From Strongylocentrotus purpuratus (taxonomy: Eukaryota; Echinodermata; Echinoidea; Camarodonta; Strongylocentrotidae), in assembly GCF_000002235.5 (NCBI RefSeq), contig NW_022145610.1:180271-244270 (forward strand): a stretch of DNA of 64,000 nucleotides. Direction: 5' to 3'. The notes under the pieces were generated by a model. The model was given only the letters and a program-made list of their open reading frames with translations, was not told where the DNA came from and ran no database searches. Of the stretch, positions 1-10,835 are shown piece by piece; positions within the stretch are counted from its first letter, which is position 1; every line of letters starts with the position of its first letter. A program made the translations under genes and the position numbers.

Positions 1-370
1 TTCAAGGCACTGCATATCTCCAGTCCTTTTGAAGAGTCACCATCATAGTAATCATTTTATCTTATTAATTTAGACAACATTGATTTATCATATCATGTCA
101 GTTTTTATCTTCCTGTGAATCTTAAACAAAACTTGTAAGAGCTGTACATATCTATGTGAAGTATGATCTCTGTTTTCTTGTTAGTTTGTATTTGTGTGTG
201 TGCATGTGAGAAGTACATCAAAATTCTTGAATATAATAAAAATAACCAAAAATGACCAATTCTTTACAGATGCTCGATCAAACTCCATATCCCTCCTTCT
301 CTTTTTCCTACTGTCTCATCTTAAGTTTGTCTTTCTATTATAAGAGAAGCTACTCATCTTAATTGTTTAA

Positions 371-774
371 AGGTAAAGACCAGTATTGGAAATGCCCCAA
401 TTTCAAAAAATGTAATGGAAGCTCTTTATTACCAATCATGTGAAAGAAAATGTTTTGACTATTATAAATACATGATGAAAACAATTTTGCCGGGAAACCG
501 CCTACTAATTGATATATTTGGTAAATTAGTTTATCTATTGGACTGTGAGAGATAAACGCAGGTGTTGCGCATGTGTGCGTAGTCCCATATACATCTTTCA
601 GTGTACAGTGCTTGTAACTTTACGAAGACTGGGCCAAATTTCTTATCATTTTGATGATTCCAGAACCTTGCAGTACACACCAATAATTACAATGCTAGAT
701 GATCAGCCCTTTCTGATCGATTCCACAACGTTTCTTTCACAATGCAATCGCATGACCATAACTGGTCTTTATCT
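371..774. mobile_element. 404-bp MITE with TTAA target duplication
   Basis: Terminal inverted repeats read AGGTAAAGACCAGT at the left end and, on the opposite strand, AGATAAAGACCAGT at the right end. Both ends are flanked by TTAA (367-370 and 775-778). It has no coding capacity. Related sequence lies at about 34,985-35,215 (minus) and 57,520-57,719 (plus), so it is a dispersed family. TTAA duplications are typical of piggyBac-type elements, but the termini are not the classic CCC start, so the superfamily is left open. It sits in intron 2 of the FBXW5-like gene. Confidence 0.7.
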
Positions 775-939
775 TTAACTGTTAGTACTATCTTTGAAGT
801 AATATGAAGAAGGAAAAATTCATTCTTTCTTTACAGCAAGATGATGTATAAGAGAGGTTCTTATGTTAATGTTTTAAGTGTTAGTACTATATTTGATGCA
901 ATATGAAACAATGAAAGATCCCTTTGGTCTCTGTCTAAC

Positions 940-1975
940 CTTAATGGTTCCATCTTTAGAGCAAGATGCAAATAGTTTTCCATTGTGTGAGAAGCTGACA
1001 TGTAGAACCTGGTCATTATGATCAGTCAGTTCCTGTAAGCATGCTGTAGGAACTCGATACTGTAGTCTCCGGAATTCCCTGCAGTCAAGATAACAATTGT
1101 AACAGTTATATTTTGTAGCATTTAATATTTATTTTCCACCTTCACACATTACTCTCACTGCCATTGCCCCACCTTCCATTCCATTTCCACCTCACGTGCT
1201 ACCATTTCCATTCACTTTCAACTTCACATGGTTCTATTGCTTAGTTCTCATTTATATTCATGACACTTCATGATCACCCTTCCATACTGTCTATTGGTTC
1301 TTACTTTTCCTTTGGTTCTTCCTTTATGTTGTTCTATTCCATTTTTATGTTTCTGATTGGTTCTTTATTTATGAACTCACTTATATTCTGATCTGTTAAA
1401 ATTTAGTTTCAGTGTAACTCAGTTAGACTCGGCCGTTTACTTCTGGAGTGCAAGAGTTTAGAAGTTGATTTTAGCATGTGTACAGTATAAGAGCAGAATT
1501 TGAGAGAAGTAAATTTATAAGCTTTACACAAGCGTTTTATACTTGTTTGAATTGCAATGTATGTAAATCATAGCAAAACCTCCAAGTCCTCTCAATTCTC
1601 ATTAAAAATATCATAATACTAAATCACATGAAATTAGAAGGGGAAGTCAACCCAGATATTTATTCAGTTTTAATAAAGGAAGAAAAATGAGAGAAAAAAC
1701 ATCAGTGAAAAGAAAAACATTATGCAGTTGCAATTAATAGGAGTTTCGTACCGGTAATATGAAGAATGGCCAGGTGGAAGAGGGATCGCTCTATTGATTT
1801 TCCATTCTCTGTACAGCAAATTCTTCCAAAGAAGCTCATCATGGCTAATCCTAAGCCAAGTCCGACAGGAGCAGCCTGCCCTCTGCAGTTCATTCGAGGT
1901 AAGGTATGAGAAGATGTTGACTACAATGCTCTCTGGTAAGCATAGCCATAGACTCATCTTATCTTTATCAGCCAT
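940..1975 (-). CDS. FBXW5: FBXW5-like F-box/WD40 protein, first two coding exons (partial, runs off left edge)
   Basis: FBXW5 is a substrate receptor of cullin-RING ubiquitin ligases (known for the family). Seen here: exon 1 is 1975-1752, starting at the ATG of MADKDKMSLW, with an F-box (LPESIVVNIFSYLTSNELQ, then CRTWLRISHDELLWKNL). Its donor at 1751 leaves phase 2. Exon 2 is 1078-940 (acceptor CTGCAG, donor GTTAGA) and restores the frame, giving SSYYREFRRLQYRVP at the junction and then the first WD40 blade, DQVLHVSFSHNGKLFASCSK. The order F-box, basic linker with a YYREF-type motif, then a blade with FSHNG and ASCSKDGTIK is specific to FBXW5 rather than other FBXW proteins. An upstream in-frame stretch beginning near 2032 is taken as 5' UTR because ATG 1975 begins the conserved part. 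The remaining WD40 exons should lie to the left of the window. Exon 2 ends in phase 0. Confidence 0.87.
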
Positions 1976-2277
1976 CTCTCTAACAGAACAAAAAGAAACA
2001 CAGAAATAAGAATAAGTACAATACAGCTTCATGTATAAGGGTGTTACACTTTATGTCACTGAGCAGTGAATATTTGGTGATAGTGGGGAATTCATATAAA
2101 AATTCTGATAAATTTTTAAGAGACCCTACAATACACTAAATAATCACAACTAGTCAGTGATAGTCTAAATGTGATTAATACCTGGCGACATGTAAAAAGT
2201 GTTCTGATAAACATGAGGCGGAAAATTGAAGAACAGTTAACGAACATTTAACAAATATTTGACTGATTCTGTGTTAA

Positions 2278-2481
2278 GTAGGCCCTCTCTCACTTTAATT
2301 TGAAGCCACTCCAACGGATCGCATGTAAAACTTTGCGCATTTAGCGCTGTGCAGTGAGTTTACGCGCTCCCAATGGCCGATCCGCTCGAGTGACTTCGGA
2401 TTAAAGTGAAGTAGGCCCTCCCTCACTTAAATGCGAAGCCACTCGATTGGATCGGCCAATCAGAGCGCATAAACTCACTGT
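2278..2481. repeat. Inverted repeat (centre near 2415) plus a third direct copy, upstream of FBXW5
   Basis: The stretch 2348-2481 is an imperfect palindrome with arms of about 67 bp. The motif GTGAGTTTACGCGCTC on the left faces GAGCGCATAAACTCAC on the right. A further direct copy of the right arm starts at 2278 (TAGGCCCTCTCTCACTTTAA against TAGGCCCTCCCTCACTTAAA). It lies 300-500 bp upstream of the FBXW5 start codon, so a promoter role is possible but nothing specific supports it. It is more likely one end of a DNA transposon also represented at about 3258-3330. Confidence 0.6.
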
Positions 2482-3262
2482 AGAGTAAAGGAGCCCGTTT
2501 TCGGCCACTTAAGACAAAATCCTATTTTTAGGACTCTTTACTTCCTATTTATTATCATTTCTTGTTCAAATCATGAAGCAAATATTATTATTATTTAAAC
2601 AAAAAAAGAATCCCAGAAAAAAATCACGAATTGCCATGACAATATTCATTTCAATTTTCACTGTTTTGGAGCCAGTTATCGGCCGAGCGTTTCAGTTTAC
2701 GGCCGCATGTACAGAGTCAATAGGAAGCGCTCACGCGCGCCGTGCGTTTCCGCGCTGATGTACAGCACAAGCGGGCGGAGCAGGTATTCCACGCCGGAGC
2801 TCCCTGGTGCTCGCCTGGCCGAAGACAGGCACAGCGGTGATCGGAAGTTGGAATCTGAATTAGACAGAGATATCGTGTGTGCGTCGCGGTGTGCGGCTGC
2901 ATTGATTTAATACATGCGATGAGATACTTTTGAGCTTGCGACTAGCACAAAATCGGGCTCTAAATCTGAAAAATACTTGAAATAAAGCTCATTTTATGGT
3001 ACCCATATTTCTTACAGACACGCGTAAGATACTTGATTTTTCAGATTTGGGTAGCGGGACCGGCGATTACATCGCTAAAATGTGATATTTTAGGATATAT
3101 TTTCCATTGCAAATGTGGTTCTTCAGTGACACTGGCATGGTATGGTATGTGTGGGATATATGTTATGCTATTATGCGATCTATTTTAGAGTGATTTTACC
3201 TTGCATCCAACCAATTGGCCGAAAACTGGAGCTGGCCGATTACCGGCTCCTTTACTCTACAG
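2478..3262. mobile_element. Non-autonomous DNA element with 18-bp terminal inverted repeats
   Basis: The left end CTGTAGAGTAAAGGAGCC (2478-2495) is perfectly inverted at 3245-3262. Just inside, both sides share GTTTTCGGCCA in inverted orientation. The interior has no credible open frame. No clean target duplication is visible; the flanks (ACTCA and CACTCAG) match only partly and belong to the surrounding inverted repeat, which suggests nested insertions or one large foldback. Confidence 0.6.
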
Positions 3263-3365
3263 CACTCAGTGCGCAAAGTTCTTTGTGCCACTAACTTATT
3301 TCACTCCAAATCGGTACTTTAGTGACAATTGATGACACCTAAATAGCAGTAATTTACTGCTATTA

Positions 3366-3648
3366 CACACAAATGCACGCAATGCCAATGATTGAATGAA
3401 TACGATGTGGCTGATGATAGGCAACCGGCAAGTTTGACAGTAGACTCGTGATTTGAATTTTTAAATCATTCTTTCTAACGTTGGTAAGTTGAAAAAATTG
3501 TATTTTAAAAATACAATTTTTTCAACTTACCAACGTTAGAAAGAATGATTTAAAAATTCAAATCACGAGTCTACTGTCAAACTTGCCGGTTGCCTATCAT
3601 CAGCCACATCGTATTCATTCAATCATTGGCATTGCGTGCATTTGTGTG
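3366..3648. repeat. Perfect 283-bp palindrome (141-bp arms, 1-bp centre)
   Basis: Positions 3366-3506 are the exact reverse complement of 3508-3648. I compared both arms along their full length and saw no mismatch. The centre is an AT-rich stretch near 3500-3514. The right arm ends exactly at the left boundary of the foldback element and includes its 9-bp target duplication. See findings. Confidence 0.93.
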
Positions 3649-4192
3649 AATCCTGGACAACTCGCCACAAAGACAACCCGCCCCAAGACAACCCGCCACA
3701 ATACCCTGGACATCCCGCCTCAATACCCTGGACAACCCGCCACAATACCCTGGACAACTCGCCACAGCCTTTTCGGACAACTCGCCACACTTTTTCCCAT
3801 CATGATTTCTAGATCTAAAATGAAATGAAATTGTCATTTTTCATGATTTTCGTGCTTTTATAAACACAGTCATTACAAAGAATAAAGAATAAAGTTGATT
3901 TCCCTAATTGTAACAATAATATATATTGAAATGAAATTGTCATTTTTCATGATTTTCGTGCTTTTATAAACAGTCATTAAAAATAATAAAGTTGATTTCC
4001 CTTGTAACAATAATATACTTTTGATCTAGAGGTCTATAACAGCTGCATTTTTCTGTCCCAGAATTTTTTTATGGTAGGATACTGGAAGCACTGGTCTACC
4101 AAACGCTTTTTCGCGGCGGCGGCGTTCTGGTGATGGCTCGATTACATTGCTTTTGTCGAGCGAGTGGATCAGATTGGATCAGCTTATTTTGA

Positions 4193-4795
4193 AGCCTTTA
4201 TGTCAGGGCCTGCACTTTTTGAAAAAGTATGTTAAAGAGAAAGAGGAAGAAAGAACGAGTGGCCTGCTAGTTTCACAAATGATGTTTCAAAATATGCTCA
4301 TCTTGGCGTAATTAAATGCCTAAATCCCCTGAGCTTACAGGGGCTCCGTCCTCTGGAACCCACTAAGGGCCCTAACGTGGGCCCATGGATGCTCATCGGA
4401 CCGTAAGTATACATACATAAAACCCATGAGCTTCTGGGGGCTCCACCCCTTGACCCCTGGACCCCACTCCACGTCAATTTGCGCTCAACTCACTTTGCTC
4501 ACTATATACGCTCTATCAGATTGTTGATACTCCACTTCAAAAAACGTTCCGCCAGGGGCCTGCATGTTACGTGTAAGAGTGGTGGCGATGCAGATTTTTC
4601 TTCTGCCCCAAAAACGTTTTTGCGCATTACGCCACTGCCCCTGGAGGGTGAGCCCCCTGGAATATTCCCCACCCCCCACCCAAGTGACCCAACCCAATCC
4701 CAAAGTGCTTCCGGCGCGCCAAACTAGTTGCGATGTCAGGAATGCTCGTCCCGGCCTCTTTGGTAATCCTGGCAGTGACAACAAATATATTCCCC
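4193..4795 (+). mobile_element. hAT-derived segment captured inside the foldback element
   Basis: The sequence matches, with divergence, the right part of the hAT element at 19,277-21,159. Shared pieces are AAAAAGTATGTTAAAGAGA, GCTCATC followed by the unit CCTGAGCTT...GGGCTCC, the later AAAACGTTCCGC, and the terminal CTTCCGGCGCGCC (about 4708-4723). The left hAT terminus is missing. It shows that the foldback core is a mosaic. Confidence 0.65.
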
Positions 4796-4799
4796 ACTG

Positions 4800-4821
4800 A
4801 AATATAGTACTACTACTACTT

Positions 4822-4856
<35 letters not shown>

Positions 4857-4940
4857 ATAATAATAATAATAATGATGATGATGATTACAATTTAACGACG
4901 ACGGTGATGATGATGACGACAACAATAATAAAAAGTACTA
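4800..4940. repeat. Trinucleotide microsatellite (ACT)n / (AAT)n / (GAT)n
   Basis: Runs of ACT followed by AAT, GAT and GACGAC triplets. Non-coding, inside the foldback core. Confidence 0.85.
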
Positions 4941-4951
4941 ATAATAACTGC

Positions 4952-5101
4952 AAGAATCCAGACATTGTCTTCAGGGACAACAACAAAGTAAATTTCATCG
5001 AGGTCATCGTTCCCCATGACATCAACATCGCCATCAAAGAAAGAGACGTCTCAAGTATGAAGACCTCAGGATAGAAATCGAGAGGATATGGAACGTTCCA
5101 T
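4952..5101 (+). pseudogene. Decayed fragment of a LINE-type polyprotein C-terminus
   Basis: One frame reads NPDIVFRDNNKVNFIEVIVP followed by HDINIA. After a frameshift near 5038 a second frame reads RLKYEDLRIEIERIWNVP. The pairing of a DI-(x)-EV-(x)-VPHD block with a YEDL-(x)-IE-(x)-W block is the conserved tail segment of many RTE/R2-like retrotransposon proteins. The frame is broken and short, so this is a relic. Confidence 0.6.
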
Positions 5102-6159
5102 TCAATTCAATTCATTTGATATCATTCTCCATTAAAAAAATATTAAAACATACAAACATGGTATATCTAGCGTTAAGCAATTAAGAAAACTCTTAAAATT
5201 CATAACAGTTATAATACAATTCTTTTTGTTGGATCATAATGCTAAAAGGCGTGGTCCTATTTTTGTTACTAAAAGTGTAATAGGCCTACTCGTAGTGGTA
5301 GACAAACCAATCCACGTGATATTTTAGACTTATAACTTTAAATTGTATGTAGGGTATACTTAGTCTTTAGCTCATGTTTATTGTGTTTTAGAAATATAAA
5401 AATGTATATAATCATGTCTATGTATTTTATTATCATATACTTTGTTTTATATATTTTTCTGTATTGTGTTGTAAATATGTAGTGCTATCATACCCCTGAA
5501 GGGGGTCCATAGAGTCAAATGAAATTTTATCTTATCAGCGATCCTATCGCTTAGCGTAATATCCAGTCTATACAGGATCACACAGAACTCGCTCTCAATA
5601 AAAGATTGATTACAAGAAAAATGTGGGGTTAACAAAAAGGGCAATTAGCCTTATTAGCGTCAATCCCTTAGCAAGTATATACTGTATTGTTGAGAAAAGA
5701 AAAAAAGGGAAAGGGAAAGCAGAGGGAGCCTGAACACCAAGAAGAAGAAAAAAGGGAAGGAGAAGTGCATTAACTTAAACGTAATGTCATTTATTTTGAC
5801 TGGAATACAATGATAGAATATGGGATTTATACAATCGTTTAAAAATACTAATTTATTTAGAGTTTTTCATATTAAACGGGATATTTTTCCATAAAACTGG
5901 CCCTTTAAAACATTAATTTGTACGGAATTTTAGGAAAATGAAAATTACCAGCATTACGAGTTTCATGAGAATGTATTTCATAATTAAATTTCAATTTACA
6001 TGACATGGACCTTTGCAATAAACCCTTGCCACATAAACAGAAATATAGCAATATTTAATTATTTATATCACGAAAGTAACCCAGAAAATCTAGAAATAAA
6101 CCACATTCCAATTTTATTTCGCGGGTCAACTGCCCACCCCCCCCCCCCCCCCCAGTACG

Positions 6160-6708
6160 CCAGTGCTTCCAGTATCCTACCATTAAAAAAATTCTGGGAC
6201 AGAAAAATGCAGCTGTTATAGACCTCTAGATCAAAAGTATATTATTGTTACAAGGGAAATCAACTTTATTCTTTGTAATGACTGTGTTTATAAAAGCACG
6301 AAAATCATGAAAAATGACAATTTCATTTCAATATATATTATTGTTACAATTAGGGAAATCAACTTTATTCTTTGTAATGACTGTGTTTATAAAAGCACGA
6401 AAATCATGAAAAATGACAATTTCATTTCAATATATATTATTGTTACAATTAGGGAAATCAACTTTATTCTTTATTCTTTGTAATGACTGTGTTTATAAAA
6501 GCACGAAAATCATGAAAAATGACAATTTCATTTCATTTTAGATCTAGAAATCATGATGGGAAAAAGTGTGGCGAGTTGTCCGAAAAGGCTGTGGCGAGTT
6601 GTCCAGGGTATTGTGGCGGGTTGTCCAGGGTATTGTGGCGGGATGTCCAGGGTATTGTGGCGGGTTGTCTTGGGGCGGGTTGTCTTTGTGGCGAGTTGTC
6701 TGGACCCC
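6160..6708 (-). repeat. Right inverted arm of the foldback element
   Basis: Reverse complement of 3649-4094 with one extra copy of the inner 100-bp unit. A poly-C run at about 6135-6152 adjoins its inner edge. Open frames across the GTGGCGGGTTGTCCAGGGTA repeats on either strand are repeat artefacts. Confidence 0.88.
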
Positions 6709-6717
6709 ATTTGTGTG

Positions 6718-7460
6718 TATGTGTGTATCTACTATGCATGCGTGCAATTGTCGCCTTTTAGCACGTAGTGCAGCGCTAGAGGTCAATACACATTAGCATT
6801 GACTCGCTATGCTTTGCTGGAGCGAGTGTCTCCAAACTTTATACATAACGCTGGTATGTGTAATCCACCATGGCTATGCGTGTGCACACATCTCGAGTAC
6901 GCAACCAGGTTGGCGCGACCTACCAACACAAATTTTAATACGTGGGACACCCTACTCACACAAGTACGAGGTTATCATAGATCTACTCACTGTATTATCA
7001 TGGGGTTTTAAGTTCTCTTTTTTTTAAATCTCAGAGTATAAATAAACTACCTTACCAATACAGAGAATAATCCAATGACAAAATAAACTGATGAGGCTAA
7101 TGTAGGACTCCACAAACTGCTTATAGCTCCTTAAATTAAATCTAGCAACCCAAATTAATACATTTACCAAATATGGTGTCGAAAAGACGACAAATTGGAG
7201 GAGGAAAAAAGCTATTGGTCGTAGGGTGGGAAAAGTCATCTCGGGAAAACATTGCTATACAGGTATTAGGTGAAAATTGTATTTTGCTGAACTGGAGAAG
7301 GGCCCTGTTAACGTCTTTGTAAGTATATGGATTTCCTTTAGATTTTTAAGGTTTTGGCCCCAATTTTTCAAAGATTTCCTAACGATTTTAAAATGTCACA
7401 TTCAGTTAAACTCAAAAGTCATTTCTCGGTAAAAGTTAGATTACAGTGAAAGTATGTCCA
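6718..7460. other. Intergenic stretch, no gene seen
   Basis: Unremarkable AT-rich sequence between the foldback element and a CT microsatellite. Short frames on both strands show no recognisable domain. Confidence 0.5.
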
Positions 7461-7462
7461 TT

Positions 7463-7464
<2 letters not shown>

Positions 7465-7510
<46 letters not shown>

Positions 7511-7555
7511 CCTCTCTCCCCTCCCTCTCCCTCTCCCGCCCCCTCTCTCCGTCTC
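7465..7555. repeat. (CT)n / C-rich pyrimidine tract
   Basis: A CCCCCC run, then (CT)n, then CCCTCTCC-type pyrimidine sequence on the plus strand. Confidence 0.9.
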
Positions 7556-7639
7556 CATTTCTATATCCCACGTTATTATCGCCCCCTTAGTCTCTTCTCC
7601 CCACCCTTTTTTTAAACTCAGTTAAACCATGTTTATAAT

Positions 7640-8710
7640 CATATGGTTATAGTTTTTAGTTATTCGTTTTAGTAGGCCTACTTAAACGCCTTTGACGAAC
7701 TTTTCTTGTATTAATCTACTATATAATCAGGCTGGTTGTTTTGTGTTGTTGTTTTTTGTCAATATGATATTGTTTTGAGGGACCTGACCTCTACAAGCTA
7801 AGCTTTTCTTACGGTCTCCTCGTCTTTCTTTCTTTTTTGCACTTAATGCATTATATGATATAATAATATCTATAATGTTCTCTCGGTAACTATATTAACT
7901 TATAATGGGCGTTCCCAACTCAAGCTATGCTTTCCGGGTTTTCGCCTCCTTCCGTATCTGAATTATTTACTGTATACTCTATGTTGAAATAACTTACATA
8001 TATCATTTATATATACATTGTGTTTCATATTGTACTGTTGAGAAGGAAATAAATGTTAATAAATACAAAAATACAAAAAAATATATATATGAACTTGTTC
8101 ATTACAATTGTTCCTGTTTATATACTTTATATATTATAAATGTGTTACATTGTATTACAATCATGTTGGAAGAAAGACAAATAAACTTTAACTTGAACTC
8201 ATTGTATTCATTTAAGAAGGCAGTTAAAACTATGTTATTGTCTAAGTATTGATCATGTCGTGTGTAATTGCACTGTATTCATGTTCGTGTGTACAGTGAC
8301 TGTATATTCAATAATGATGTGTACTCGTCCATGACCTAGCATCGTTTAGCCATTTTATGAATGAACCTGCTTTCAATCAGCAGATGTACGAGATTTATTG
8401 TGTTATTACCAACGCTCCTTCTCTCCCCTTTCCTTTTCTTCTCTGCAAGTCAGTCTTTTCTATTTTTATTTGTTATTGTTGTTGTATCTAAGTTGAGGGC
8501 TGCGGGCACGTCAAGCTATTTTGCTTATTTCTGTAGCCCTCCTGCATCTAATGTATGTTAATTATGCATTCAATATATTTGTTTAAATTCGTTCATTATC
8601 TGTATAAAATTATATACACTTAAAATATTATATCAAACCATATTATGTTCATGAAAATGTATGATGAAAAAAGAAAAAAAAGATGCAGAAACCAATAAAT
8701 CAAATCAAAT
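7640..8710 (+). mobile_element. Cluster of LINE 3'-end remnants
   Basis: Three successive tails end in AATAAA-like sequence plus short repeats: near 8050 (GAAATAAATGTTAATAAATA), near 8180 (AATAAACTTTAACTTGAAC) and near 8695 (AATAAATCAAATCAAATC). At 8208-8250 the translation SFKKAVKTMLLSKY then stop resembles the last residues of CR1/L2-type reverse transcriptases. The hydrophobic frame at 8361-8561 falls within such a 3' UTR and is not considered a gene. Confidence 0.5.
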
Positions 8711-8904
8711 CAAAAACTAGATTCTCAGCGCTTCCCAATTTTTGGGTAGAGATTTTGTTTTACTCCATATACACCATTCAGGTTTTCAAAACCTCAATTC
8801 ACTTTTTCCCCGATCCCCCCACCGATTTCATGGAGAAATGCGGCTTCATGACGACTGCATATTTCAATACCCCAGAGAAGACTAAAGTTAAATATTTCTG
8901 CATA

Positions 8905-9315
8905 CAGTGCGTATACAAAAAATATTCCCAATTTTGATAGCTTTTAATTAAAACTCATAACAGTATGAAGTTAAATCTATTTCATGACTTGACTTACTGA
9001 CTAAGGTGCATAGGACGGTGTGTCCCCTTGCTCCCCTGCGAGAAATCATGCTCCAGTCTGATCTTCATGATGAAGAATAAATTGTTTTCTATCCAATGAT
9101 ACCCTATATTCACAATTTTTCTGCCTCGGGTGACTGAGCACCAGTGTTCAGTGTTGTCAAAATCGTATTGTACCAAATTTGGGCTGATGCATGGGAATGT
9201 GGGTCGAATTGCATGTATTTCTTCGGTCTTAAATTCTTTCAAAAGTTAAATTATGCCTCGTGCATTAGAGTTGTATTGTTTAAAATGATGCAATGTATCT
9301 AGGGTTTTATAGAAC
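8905..9315 (+). mobile_element. Tc1/mariner-type MITE, right end lost
   Basis: It starts with CAGTGCGTATACAAAAAAT after a TA dinucleotide, exactly as the intact copy at 15,022-15,525. The interior shares the ACAATTTTTCTGCC, TGACTGAGCA and CTTTGTACCAA-type blocks with that copy. No right terminus is found. Confidence 0.6.
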
Positions 9316-9599
9316 TTTATTTCAATCCGTAGGATAACCTCAGTCTACTAATTTCTTGTCTCGATATGTCAGATCTCTCTGCTCGCTATCTTGTCCGCGG
9401 CATCATTTTACACGCGAAAGGAGCATAATGTGTTCATCGCGAATGTTTATCGTAGATGAGATGACAGCGTACTCCTCTATTCAAATCCTAATCCAAAATA
9501 TTTTGAGGGAAAACTCAGGGAACAGCTGTCTACGTATGTCGATTAGATAACTGATAAGCTTTCTTTACAATAGCGAAAAACAAAAACCATTTAATTTTG

Positions 9600-10255
9600 T
9601 TCTAACATTAGTTTTAAAAAGTCGGTTGAATTCAAAACGACACACAATAATCAAGAGAAAAGAATCTGTGAAATATTTAGGCATTGAGTTGACTAGCGCA
9701 ATTTCATTTTCATCTTTAGTAGAATCATTTGTAATAAAAGAAAATTTTCGTCTGAAATGTTTGTACAGATATTAAAGTTGTATGGATTAAAAGCAAGACG
9801 TATACCCTGTTTTACTCTTATTCAATGTTTATTTGACTATGTTAACCCTGCATGGTATAGTAATATAACGAGTCAGATCAAAAGAATTTGAAAATTATAC
9901 AGAACGAAATGGTGAGTTTCATCAACTTCTGTGGTCCAACTCATGTTGACTACAGCAAACTTTCTTAAGTTTTCTTCTTTTCTTCTTGCACTTATTATCA
10001 TTTCTATCATCAGTTTAATGTTGTTATTATTCTTATCATCATTATTATCTTTAATAAGTTTGTTTTCTTATCTGTCTGTAAGTAAGTTTTAACTTAATAT
10101 CAATTTATACATGTATGTCGGGAACCCCATCGGAAATAAGCTGTAGAGCTTTCGTGGGCTATCCTATTCAAGCTGTCTTAGTTTTGATCTGTTATTCTTT
10201 TATATTGTTGTATGTTGGAAGCTTGGCGAATAAAAATCAATCAACCAATCAATCA
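9600..10255 (+). pseudogene. Decayed non-LTR retrotransposon (CR1/L2-like RT C-terminus and 3' UTR)
   Basis: The translation ESVKYLGIELTSAISF at about 9664-9711, followed after a stop by KLYGLKARRIPCFTLIQC and LFDYVNPAWYSN, follows the reverse-transcriptase C-terminal pattern (KYLGI-L, then LIQS-FDY, then WY). Stops and frameshifts interrupt it. The 3' UTR runs to the tail GGCGAATAAAAATCAATC with an (AATC)n repeat at 10,234-10,258, the usual microsatellite end of such elements. Confidence 0.7.
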
Positions 10256-10257
10256 AT

Positions 10258-10835
10258 CAACGTTGCGAATTTGGATTCGCCAACTTTTCTGACGAATGTT
10301 GGCGAAAATCAGGGTTCGCCTTTGCGACATTTAGCTATGTTTAGCGACAATGAGCGACATCTGATGAGTGAAAGTTTGCGAAAGGCATTTGGCGACTATT
10401 AGCGACTGTAAGCAAATGTTAGCGACAGTTTTTGCGAAGATTAGCAACTATTGCCGATCCTTTGCCACTACTTGTGAATGTTTGGTACCTTTTTCTAACT
10501 CATGGGTCTCAATGGGTTGATTACCATCATGGTTCACCATGTGGTAACGTGGTCGCTAGCATTGGCGAATAAAAAAGAACTCCAGCGACACGGTCTTACA
10601 ACCGTTTGCAAAGGATTACGACTGTTTTGCAAACGCTTGCAACTGTTTGCGGGAAAAAAAACTTCGAAGAGAAATTTGCGGAACAAGCGACAAGAAAAAC
10701 TGTTGCGACGAAGAAAACTCTTTGCGAACTTTCTTGCAACCTTTTACGAACCTTTTACGCGTGCTTTTATACGAACCCTAGCGGAAACCCAAGTTCGCTA
10801 CGTTCGCAAGCATATTATGCCGCTCAGTGAGGTAC
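10258..10835. repeat. Degenerate GCGA-rich repeat block upstream of the adhesion GPCR
   Basis: About 580 bp are filled with irregular 9-12-bp units around TTTGCGAC and TTAGCGAC. In the second half the complementary and related forms TTCGC, TTGCAAC and TTTGCGAAC dominate. The copy number of GCGA is far above that of neighbouring sequence. Open frames of 95-113 residues in it are a result of this composition. It ends about 130 bp before the GPCR start codon. Origin unknown. Confidence 0.65.

Larger units (their letters stand above)
3649..6708. mobile_element. 3.06-kb foldback (TU-like) transposon with long inverted arms and 9-bp TSD
   Basis: The left arm is 3649-4094 and the right arm 6160-6708, inverted copies of each other. 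Each arm has an outer zone of tandem units around the core GGCGAGTTGTCC (15-22 bp per unit) and an inner zone of about 100-bp units (ATGACAATTTCATTTC... to ...AGGGAAATCAACTTTATTC). The inner zone is present about twice on the left (3825-4025) and three times on the right (6230-6535). The 9-bp target duplication ATTTGTGTG is at 3640-3648 and 6709-6717. Long inverted repeats with internal tandem repeats define foldback elements; sea urchin TU elements are described in the same way (known). The 2.07-kb core holds a hAT-derived segment, trinucleotide repeats and a LINE fragment, and no transposase frame. Confidence 0.85.

Noticed and set aside
1..60. Short coding-like stretch at the left edge (plus-strand end with TAG near 48, or a minus-strand FBXW5 exon)
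   Set aside because: No acceptor or donor in the required phase could be shown and it is cut by the window edge.
3619..3837. Gly/Cys/Val-rich frames in the foldback arms (also 6519-6796)
   Set aside because: They are translations of the GGCGAGTTGTCC tandem units and are mirrored in both arms.
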